DNA from: Methanobacteriota archaeon | GTDB taxonomy: Archaea > Thermoplasmatota > Poseidoniia > Poseidoniales > Poseidoniaceae | NCBI GenBank assembly: GCA_009936765.1 | Contig: JAACDL010000140.1 | Location: 1-13,037 of the forward strand | Direction: 5' to 3' | DNA: 13,037 bases | In this document: one piece after another, positions 8,043 through 13,037 of the stretch | Layout of the letters: each line of letters begins with the position of its first letter | How positions within the stretch are numbered: position 1 is the first letter of the stretch | Notes under the pieces: model-generated | The model's database searches: none | Told to the model about the DNA's origin: nothing | The model's input: only the letters and a program-made list of their open reading frames with translations | Translations under genes and position numbers: made by a program

Positions 8043-8897
8043 TCTTACAGAAAGACTGACACCTTCCCAATTCCTTGGTGAATCTTGTTCCATTTGTAGA
8101 AGCCAAGGGGCATGGTCAACATCTACAGGTGTTGAATAAACTCTCCAACGACAACCATACTTGAACCCAGGCCGCATCAATAGACCACGCGAATTGAGTT
8201 CGCCGAACAAATCTGTCACTTCATTCTCGACACCATTAATCCAGTTCAATTCGTCATTCCTGAGGAATCGACGTGATAAATGTTCAACACCCAGTAATGG
8301 ATAATCATCCTTTGTTGCAGGCACAAGAGAACCTTGTGGTTGGATGATACTTAACCGATACATAGTAACATCCATTTCATCATCAATCAATGCAAATTCA
8401 GCCAACATCCCATCTTTGGAAATTGATTGTGCCCAAGATAATAGTTCACTGATATCCAAATCATCACCAGTTCTTGCCCATCTAACTACAGCCTCTGCAT
8501 CACCCCGACTAGGGTGGGATTCTCGGGACCATCGCAACCACTTGCCATCAACTGGAACGACTTTATCTCCACCCTCTCTTACAACATCAAAAACTACAGA
8601 TTTGTAAACAAAGTTAGCATCTTCAGCGATTCTGTCATCTACCCAACCATTAGGCAACGGAACATGCCGATTCCAATGGCAGAACATTATTTCTTCAGCA
8701 GTCAGAAGGACACCTCCAGTCACTGGAGTTCCCAATGCTGATTTTTGATGCAGACGATTAGAAATTGGTTCTGGTAGGAACCAAGCGCCATCCCTAAGTT
8801 CTGGCTCGGGATGATTCTTAGAAGGTGGACTTTCGGCTGATTGTCCAATTGGACGGGTATTCCGAACCCTTAGTTTGGGTCTTTTCCCGCCTGACAT
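7950..8897 (-). CDS. endA: tRNA-splicing endonuclease, two-repeat (alpha-2 type) archaeal form
   Basis: Cuts introns out of precursor tRNAs at the bulge-helix-bulge. The 315 aa fit the two-repeat euryarchaeal form: a charged N-terminal extension (1-35), a degenerate first repeat (about 60-185), and a catalytic second repeat (about 198-315). The second repeat carries FGELNSRGLLMRPGFKYG (231-248), then the three catalytic residues: Y254 (WRVY), H262 (DHAPWLL) and K292 (EGVHKGWVIAL). Spacing of these residues agrees with known EndA enzymes. The start is ATG 8897; upstream in-frame codons reach into the divergent gene and offer only distant starts. No close ribosome site exists, but CATAAG about 25 bp upstream would suit a leaderless message. 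The archease gene 2 kb away serves the same pathway. Confidence 0.92.
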   Translation of the reverse strand: MSGGKRPKLRVRNTRPIGQSAESPPSKNHPEPELRDGAWFLPEPISNRLHQKSALGTPVTGGVLLTAEEIMFCHWNRHVPLPNGWVDDRIAEDANFVYKSVVFDVVREGGDKVVPVDGKWLRWSRESHPSRGDAEAVVRWARTGDDLDISELLSWAQSISKDGMLAEFALIDDEMDVTMYRLSIIQPQGSLVPATKDDYPLLGVEHLSRRFLRNDELNWINGVENEVTDLFGELNSRGLLMRPGFKYGCRWRVYSTPVDVDHAPWLLQMEQDSPRNWEGVSLSVRLAEGVHKGWVIALKRDDWNFLLIRRHLPGR

Positions 8898-8959
8898 GTT
8901 AGTCCCAGAGTGACCAGTCTTATGTGCCTCCCCCCTCCTCCTAACTGTGAGGGAGAAGT
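8898..8959. promoter_or_regulatory. Divergent promoter region between endA and the wHTH-TerB gene
   Basis: Sixty-two bp shared by two divergent genes. On the minus strand a purine-rich stretch (8928-8940) precedes ACATAAG (8919-8925), placed about 25 bp before the endA ATG, as an archaeal BRE/TATA pair would be for a leaderless transcript. On the plus strand GAGGGAG (8949-8955) is the ribosome site of the gene starting at 8960. Assignment of the TATA box is by eye. Confidence 0.4.
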
Positions 8960-9919
8960 ATGGTTGATGGTTACCTCGGCACATTGACAACAGAAGAACG
9001 CACTCTTTTACATCTCTTTGACAACATACTACCTGAAGGGAATTGGGAAGCCCCCAATACTATCACACAGGCTGGAATTTCTGCTGCTGTGCATGTTCAA
9101 AGGAAACATGTACCACGTACTTTGAAAAAATTAGAAAACCGTTCAGAATTAATCACTGGGCAAAGGCATGTTCCGGGTGCTAGACAAAAACGCAGAGTGT
9201 ATGGTCTAACACCAGCAGGAAGAGAGCGAGCTGGTGCTTTACGAGATCGAATCCTTGGGCTATTTGTTGATAAAAACGGTCAGAAGGTTTTGCTTTCATC
9301 ATTAAGAAAAGGGGGTCAAATGACACTCGAACTTATTTCTCATGTTGACGAAGGAATGGTATTCCATGATAGTGCAGTTATATCCCCTGTATCTAACCCA
9401 GAAGGAGTTGCTTCCTTGGATGCTCAGGCAGGTGAAAACCTCGTGAGAAGAATGCTAGCCAGAGCATGGGAAGATGGTAAAATTACCAAGGATGAACAGC
9501 AATTAATTTCTGAAGTTGTTAATTTTGTAGGAATGCACCCAGACAGAGTCCGGCGGTTATCTGATGAGGCTAGGCGGGCTCAGAACGCCCCTCCTCCTGA
9601 GGAAGTTTATCTTGATATGCTTAGGCAGGCTCTTGTCGATGGAGAAATTATGCAAGATGAAATTGCACTCTTGAAAACAATGAGAGAAGCCTTTGGAATC
9701 GACCTTGAAACTCATGAGAAATTGATGACAGATGCTAGAATGGATCCAGTTTTAGATGACTCCACTAAGGCTTACAAAGCCACATTGGTAACTGCTCTGG
9801 AAGATGGAATGATTACTTCAGACGAAGCAGCAATGCTTGCTACTTTACGTGACACATTAGGAATTAGCGATTCTCGTCATGCAACACTACTAGCAGAACT
9901 TCTCGACAGAGATGATTGA
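8960..9919 (+). CDS. Winged-helix protein with three TerB-like helical repeats
   Basis: Function unknown; probably a DNA- or RNA-binding regulator or adaptor (319 aa). Residues about 8-100 look like a MarR/PadR-style winged helix: EERTLLHLFDNI, a recognition-helix region ITQAGISAAVHVQRKHVPRTLKKLE, a basic wing ARQKRRVYGLT, then PAGRERAGALRDRI. A linker (about 105-158) leads to three related helical repeats at about 160-207, 216-262 and 272-318. Each repeat has the pattern A-x-x-D-G-x-I-x-x-D-E-x-x-L (AWEDGKITKDEQQL, ALVDGEIMQDEIAL, ALEDGMITSDEAAM) followed by a second helix ending near a G-[MI]. This acidic pattern resembles TerB-like domains, which may bind metal. GGGAG lies 4 nt upstream of the ATG. 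It is followed 27 bp later by the kinase-like gene, probably in the same transcript. Confidence 0.75.
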   Translation: MVDGYLGTLTTEERTLLHLFDNILPEGNWEAPNTITQAGISAAVHVQRKHVPRTLKKLENRSELITGQRHVPGARQKRRVYGLTPAGRERAGALRDRILGLFVDKNGQKVLLSSLRKGGQMTLELISHVDEGMVFHDSAVISPVSNPEGVASLDAQAGENLVRRMLARAWEDGKITKDEQQLISEVVNFVGMHPDRVRRLSDEARRAQNAPPPEEVYLDMLRQALVDGEIMQDEIALLKTMREAFGIDLETHEKLMTDARMDPVLDDSTKAYKATLVTALEDGMITSDEAAMLATLRDTLGISDSRHATLLAELLDRDD

Positions 9920-9946
9920 AGAACAAGAAGCCCCGGAGGTGAAAAC

Positions 9947-10999
9947 ATGGGAATGAGCGATGTTGAGCACGAGACCCACGACAGGTTGGTAAACCTGCAA
10001 ACCCAAATCAAGAACATGTCTGGCGATGTAGTCTTGGTTGGCGACATCATGTTGGATCGATACATACATGGTTATGCCAATAATCTGAACTCTCGTGCTC
10101 CGGTTCCAGTTCTGAAAGAAACTCACCGACATGAAGACGTAGGTGCTGCTGCACACGTTGCAAGAGGCCTGGAGAACATTGGACTTGATGCCATATTGTT
10201 CGGAGTGATTGGAGATGATTTGCCAGGTGAAAGCATTATTGAAGCACTTGAAGAAGAAGAAGTTGATTGTGACGGTATTGCTATTATTGAAGATCGAACT
10301 ACAACTGTCAAAACGCGTCTAATCGCAGGAAGAGAATATCTTATTTCGAATCAACAACTAGTTTTGAGATGGGACATTGAAGACGATACTCCAGTCGATG
10401 CTGAAGCCCATTCCAAAATCATGGACCAGGCTGTTAATCGAATCACTACTTCCGATGTCCTAGTAATTTCAGATTACGGACAAGGTGTGGTTACTGACGA
10501 AGGTGCAGCACGTCTGATTAATGCTGCCAAATTAGCCGAGGTTCCAGTTATTTGTGATCCAAAGCTTACAGGTCTTCATAGAACAGCAGGAGCAGATTGG
10601 GTGATATTCCAAACCCGTGGATTAGACTTGATGGCACAGAGAATGGCAAGTAATGATTCTTCAGATGCTGCTAAAACCCTAATCAAAGAGAATAATTGGA
10701 GTACTATGGTCGTCCTTCAAGGCGAAAATGGAGTTACAGTTTACACATCCAATGGCGATGTAATATCTGCACCGTGTACGCTCGCAGAACCACGGGGCAT
10801 GATTGGAATAATCGATGCTGCTGCTGTGGCAGTGGCTGCAGGTGTAAACCTTGGATTGACAGTGGAAGATATTGCGCATCTTGCTAACGCTGCTTGTGAA
10901 TGCATCATGAGTGGCACGCAGAATTTCACATTGACTAGTGATGACCTTGCCAACAGACTAGGCGAAGTTGCTTGGAGCCTACAAATCTCCCAGAGGTGA
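9947..10999 (+). CDS. RfaE/HldE-like PfkB-family protein with degenerate kinase motifs (probable pseudokinase)
   Basis: Resembles the N-terminal sugar-kinase half of HldE/RfaE (heptose-7-phosphate kinase), 350 aa. Seen: VVLVGDIMLDRYIHG (28-42), SRAPVPVLKE (49-58), FGVIGDD (85-91), TTTVKTRLIAGREYL (118-132), QQLVLRWDIED (136-146), VLVISDYGQGVVT (171-183) and PVICDPK (200-206). Two key sites are altered. The PNxxE stretch after DPK reads FQTRGLD (221-227). The catalytic anion-hole GAGD, which should precede the helix ending AAG at 297-299, reads RGMIG (283-287), so no aspartate is in place for phosphoryl transfer. The reading frame is intact and the ribosome site GGAGGTG (9935-9941) is strong, so this is an expressed gene rather than a decayed one. 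It may bind sugar or nucleotide as a sensor or scaffold. Its stop lies 4 nt before archease, suggesting co-translation. Confidence 0.8.
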   Translation: MGMSDVEHETHDRLVNLQTQIKNMSGDVVLVGDIMLDRYIHGYANNLNSRAPVPVLKETHRHEDVGAAAHVARGLENIGLDAILFGVIGDDLPGESIIEALEEEEVDCDGIAIIEDRTTTVKTRLIAGREYLISNQQLVLRWDIEDDTPVDAEAHSKIMDQAVNRITTSDVLVISDYGQGVVTDEGAARLINAAKLAEVPVICDPKLTGLHRTAGADWVIFQTRGLDLMAQRMASNDSSDAAKTLIKENNWSTMVVLQGENGVTVYTSNGDVISAPCTLAEPRGMIGIIDAAAVAVAAGVNLGLTVEDIAHLANAACECIMSGTQNFTLTSDDLANRLGEVAWSLQISQR

Positions 11000-11003
11000 T
11001 TCA

Positions 11004-11471
11004 TTGAGTTACTGGGTTCGCCCAACCACTGCCGATGTCGGAATCAGAGCCTTCGGCAAAAACCGGAATGACCTCCTTAGAGAGATGACACTCGGTATGC
11101 AATCTATTCTATTGGCACCTAATCAAGATGTTAACTCAATTCAGAGAAAGGTTGCAAGATGGGAAATATCACATGATGGTGATTTTGACATTCTGATAGT
11201 TAAGTGGCTAGATGAAGTAATTTACAGAGCCGAAGTACATGAAGAATTTTTACTTGAGTGCCAGCCAATGATTCGAGACGGGATAATCGAAGCACAGGTG
11301 TCTTATGTGTCCAAAGATGAAGTTGAACTGGAAGTAGAAATAAAGGCAGTGACTACCCATGAATTCGCTTTCAGAGAAGTCAAGTCACAGGAAAAAATCC
11401 CTTCAGATTGGCCAGAAGTACCATCATTCGAGGGCCCTGGATGGTACGGAGATGTCGTCTTTGACATCTGA
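11004..11471 (+). CDS. Archease (RtcB tRNA-ligase activator)
   Basis: Small protein (155 aa) that speeds guanylylation and turnover of the RNA ligase RtcB, which joins tRNA halves after EndA cutting. Seen: the N-terminal TTADVGIRAFG (8-18), equivalent to the family HTADxGI motif with the metal-ligand aspartate D11 kept but histidine replaced by threonine; LIVKWLDEVIYRAE (64-77); VEIKAVTTHEFAF (111-123); and the conserved C-terminal GDVVFDI with D154. The chosen start is TTG at 11004, because GGTGA (10995-10999) sits 4 nt upstream and the family motif begins soon after; a TTG at 10968 would overlap the kinase-like gene. No rtcB is visible in the window. Its last 48 bp overlap the convergent DUF4281 gene. 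Confidence 0.92.
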   Translation: MSYWVRPTTADVGIRAFGKNRNDLLREMTLGMQSILLAPNQDVNSIQRKVARWEISHDGDFDILIVKWLDEVIYRAEVHEEFLLECQPMIRDGIIEAQVSYVSKDEVELEVEIKAVTTHEFAFREVKSQEKIPSDWPEVPSFEGPGWYGDVVFDI

Positions 11472-11888
11472 GGTTGCAAGAATACCGATTAGCAACCCAA
11501 TTGGTCCTGCCATCATACAGAATAACAAAACGGGCATTGAGATTTGGATAGGGCGTTCTGCAGCTAACATTCGCATCCAAATATACCTGCCAGCAAATGT
11601 ATCCATAACGAGGAAGTGTAACCATGCTAGCATTATCATTTCATCAGTAGAAAATAACTCTAATACTATATCTGGAGTTGGCATTTGTGTTGCCAATGCC
11701 ATAATTACATCAAATAAATTAGGCCCTAGTAAAACAGCGTATGATGCTATCAATGGCATCACACAAATTCGTAAGTCGCCAACGATTTTCTTTGTGACAT
11801 CATGCTGAGGGAAGAACCACATCAGGATCCACATTGGGCCTATGAATAATGAAGAAAACCAAAATGTAACCAGCACTATGCTATCCAT
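11424..11888 (-). CDS. ABA4-like (DUF4281) integral membrane protein
   Basis: 154-aa protein with four hydrophobic segments (about 5-26, 41-64, 84-107, 117-138). The third carries AWLHFLVMDTFAGRYIWMRM (88-107) and the fourth GPIGLLIGIL (128-137), matching the pattern H-x-L-x-x-D-x-F-x-G-R plus a GPxGLL end that I associate with the ABA4/DUF4281 family. The plant member ABA4 is needed for neoxanthin formation; prokaryotic members have no settled role, so a carotenoid or retinal link here is speculation. The ATG at 11888 has no clear ribosome site. The gene lies downstream of the SRP RNA on the same strand, and its 3' end overlaps archease by 48 bp. Family assignment is by recalled motif, not by a search. 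Confidence 0.7.
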   Translation of the reverse strand: MDSIVLVTFWFSSLFIGPMWILMWFFPQHDVTKKIVGDLRICVMPLIASYAVLLGPNLFDVIMALATQMPTPDIVLELFSTDEMIMLAWLHFLVMDTFAGRYIWMRMLAAERPIQISMPVLLFCMMAGPIGLLIGILATSDVKDDISVPSRALE

Positions 11889-11989
11889 TGTATCAGTAGG
11901 AATTAATCGACTAGGCTTACAAACCCTTGTTTAGAATATGAAAGAAAGTGGGAATCCCGAAGGTGGACCCTCGTATCCAAAGGCCAAAT
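11889..11989 (-). promoter_or_regulatory. SRP RNA 3' flank and leader of the DUF4281 gene
   Basis: Non-coding stretch between the SRP RNA and the DUF4281 start. On the minus strand GTGGA (11993-11989) and TCCAC (11967-11963) can form a stem just after SRP helix 1. It is followed by GGGATTCCC and a T-rich tract CTTTCTTT (11948-11941), a plausible archaeal termination signal. The remaining 52 bp would hold the DUF4281 promoter, but I found no convincing TATA box. Assignment is tentative. Confidence 0.35.
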
Positions 11990-12266
11990 CCACAAGCTTC
12001 CTCCGTCCCGTTACCCCACGGCACCCATGGCCCCAGGTAGGGCTGCTCCGTTCCCGGCCTGACCTGTTCCCCCGGTTATTCATTTCCCGACTCCTTCCGG
12101 CTTCGGTTCGTGACACCCGGGTCACGTGGGGGCGAGACATCGACGTCCGCCTATGGGAACCCATGAACCGGCTGAGCCGCTCCTCGGTGTTCGGACCGCC
12201 ATTTGCGATTTGCGGAAGAGGGCACGCAAACTCCCCTCCTATCCCGGCTTGCCGTGAAGCCTAACT
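11990..12266 (-). ncRNA. Signal recognition particle RNA (archaeal 7S RNA)
   Basis: RNA scaffold of the signal recognition particle, which targets nascent membrane and secreted proteins. The region is much richer in G+C than its neighbours. Reading the minus strand: helix 8 with GGTCAGGCCGGGAACGGAGC (start of the universal SRP domain; GGAA tetraloop flanked by CCG/CGG; plus coordinates about 12034-12067); helix 6 CCGA-ag-CC-GGAA-GG-ag-TCGG (about 12087-12106) with a second GGAA loop for SRP19; helix 5 pairings CCCCACG/CGTGGGG and ACCCGG/CCATGGGT; and the archaeal 5' domain with helix 3 (GAGGG/CCCTC) and helix 4 (CCGC/GCGG), whose loops TTTGCG and CGCAAA are perfectly complementary. Helix 1 pairs AGGCTTC (12256-12262) with GAAGCTT (11994-12000). 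The exact ends are uncertain by 5-50 nt. It starts only about 20 bp after ccmE, so it may be processed from that transcript or use a promoter within ccmE. Confidence 0.93.
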
Positions 12267-12285
12267 GTTTTGAACCCACCGAAGG

Positions 12286-12675
12286 TTATTCATCTGTGGC
12301 TTCTTCATATTTGGAGGGGCAACTCGTCTTGATAACATCAGCTTCAAAGACCCAAATACCGTCTTTCTGAGTCAGTATCCCTTCTGCGTAAACTGTTCTA
12401 TTATCATCCAAACCATTGGATACAGAAGCATCGCTAAAATCAACCAGTAATTCTTCTGACTCACCGTGAAGGATGAAAGTTGAAGTCTCATTATTTATTG
12501 AACCATCAAGAACTTCGCCTCTAATGGCGATTTCACGCCCTTCAAGTTCATCTGGGCTGTCCATTACCTCATCAACGCTTCTCGTAGCCTCAGGCGCCTC
12601 TAACAGCAAAGTAGCGGCTAAAGCGATTGTGAGTACACCACCGATTAGTAATAGTCTAGTTCGATGTGTGAACAT
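12286..12675 (-). CDS. ccmE: Cytochrome c maturation haem chaperone CcmE, CXXXY type
   Basis: Membrane-anchored OB-fold protein (129 aa) that carries haem on the outside of the membrane for transfer to apocytochrome c (System I). Seen: a short N-terminus, one hydrophobic anchor (about 8-25), beta-rich core with GREIAIRGEVLDGSI (46-60), TSTFILHG (64-71), LLVDF, then TVYAEGILTQKDGIWVFEADVI (94-115), which aligns with the G-x-L...F-x-A-x-x-V-L end of CcmE. In the usual protein the haem-binding site is HxxxY; here it is CPSKY (C119, Y123), the variant reported from archaea and Desulfovibrio. The ATG at 12675 has GGAGGG 6 nt upstream; a TTG at 12693 lies before that site and is less likely. It follows the pyrD stop by one base, so the two are coupled. 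No other ccm gene is in view. Confidence 0.88.
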   Translation of the reverse strand: MFTHRTRLLLIGGVLTIALAATLLLEAPEATRSVDEVMDSPDELEGREIAIRGEVLDGSINNETSTFILHGESEELLVDFSDASVSNGLDDNRTVYAEGILTQKDGIWVFEADVIKTSCPSKYEEATDE

Positions 12676-12676
12676 G

Positions 12677-13037
12677 TCATGCCCTCCTTGCAAGACCTAC
12701 TGCGTCCTCGATGTTGGCTATGCCGTGTGATTTCAATTTCTTATCTAAGCCATTTACAATCGATTTGATTGAGCTCGCCCCTTGAAAAACCATAGCCGAA
12801 TAGATTTGAATTAAACTCGCTCCATTGATAATTTTCTCCCAAGCATCATCGGCATTTGAAATGCCACCTACACCAATTATTGGCCAGTTACCATCGGTAT
12901 GATCTGCAATCAATCGTATGACTTGAGTGGAACGTTGACGCAAAGGTCGACCTGAAAGTCCACCGGTTTCAAGCATAATCCCCTCTTCCTCAGGACGTTC
13001 AATCGTCGTGTTAGTAGCAACTATACCTGCACATCCA
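12677..13037 (-). CDS. pyrD: Dihydroorotate dehydrogenase class 2 (quinone-linked), C-terminal part
   Basis: Oxidises dihydroorotate to orotate in pyrimidine synthesis, passing electrons to quinone. Only the last about 120 residues are present; the gene continues past base 13037. Seen: GIVATNTTIERPEEEG at the visible start, TGGLSGRPLR (the FMN-loop signature of the class 2 group), WPIIGVGGISNADDAWEKIINGASLIQIYSAMVFQG with the FMN-phosphate-binding GGI and the final barrel strand, and a helical C-terminus ending near ARRA. The sequence TNTT and GGLSGRPL distinguish it from class 1 enzymes. The stop TGA (12679-12677) leaves a single base before the ccmE start, and the ccmE ribosome site lies within the last pyrD codons. 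Confidence 0.95.
   Translation of the reverse strand, partial: GCAGIVATNTTIERPEEEGIMLETGGLSGRPLRQRSTQVIRLIADHTDGNWPIIGVGGISNADDAWEKIINGASLIQIYSAMVFQGASSIKSIVNGLDKKLKSHGIANIEDAVGLARRA

Noticed and set aside
11359..11808. 149-aa plus-strand open frame overlapping archease and DUF4281
   Set aside because: Its only merit is length; the opposite strand encodes a four-helix membrane protein with a conserved motif.
12110..12127. CGTGAC...GTCACG palindrome as a protein-binding site
   Set aside because: It lies inside the SRP RNA between helices 5 and 6, so RNA structure accounts for it.
11938..12264. Plus-strand 108-aa open frame (and a 77-aa minus frame) in the GC-rich block
   Set aside because: The block folds as SRP RNA on the minus strand with helices 1, 3-6 and 8; the open frames reflect high G+C and absence of stops.
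12473..12730. Plus-strand 85-aa open frame across ccmE
   Set aside because: Shadow of ccmE and the pyrD end, with no signature of its own.
1..13037. tRNA genes, CRISPR arrays, insertion sequences, integrase or att sites
   Set aside because: Read for cloverleaf ends, regularly spaced direct repeats, transposase motifs and terminal inverted repeats; none was seen.

Overview
The window looks like a piece of a marine planktonic euryarchaeal genome, most likely Marine Group II (Poseidoniales, Thermoplasmatota). This is inferred from gene content, not from a database match. The archaeal markers are a two-repeat tRNA-splicing endonuclease, an archease, an archaeal-type SRP RNA and a CXXXY-type CcmE. 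They sit beside bacterial-looking metabolic genes (three-subunit proton-translocating transhydrogenase, class 2 dihydroorotate dehydrogenase), in AT-leaning DNA with short spacers, ATGA/TGATG overlaps and frequent GGAGG/GGTG ribosome sites.

Layout. Positions 1-576 (minus) hold the N-terminal half of malate dehydrogenase. A shared divergent control region (577-735) with an inverted repeat separates it from the operon pntA-pntA2-pntB (736-3633, plus), which ends at a GC-rich hairpin. Next on the plus strand is an envelope group. It contains a secreted, membrane-anchored protein with a CSCH motif (3717-4664), a TatC translocase fused to a cytoplasmic cysteine-rich domain resembling the N-terminal region of HdrA (4661-5965), and a membrane-anchored M6-type metalloprotease (5997-8042). 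The protease gene runs 93 bp into the convergent endA (7950-8897, minus). From a short divergent spacer a second plus-strand group follows: a winged-helix protein with three TerB-like helical repeats (8960-9919), an RfaE/PfkB-like sugar kinase homologue that has lost its catalytic motif (9947-10999), and archease (11004-11471). The last block is on the minus strand. Read in its own direction it is pyrD (partial at the window edge), ccmE, the SRP RNA, and an ABA4-like (DUF4281) membrane protein that overlaps the end of archease.

Themes. MDH and transhydrogenase together suggest NADH/NADPH balancing. EndA and archease both serve tRNA splicing, as the cutting enzyme and the RtcB ligase cofactor. 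TatC, the CSCH protein, CcmE and SRP RNA concern export and cofactor loading at the membrane. The most unusual items are the TatC-HdrA-like fusion, the apparent pseudokinase next to archease, the transhydrogenase lacking a histidine at all three positions where one is usually found in the membrane channel, and the wHTH-TerB repeat protein. I see no CRISPR array, tRNA gene, insertion sequence or prophage.
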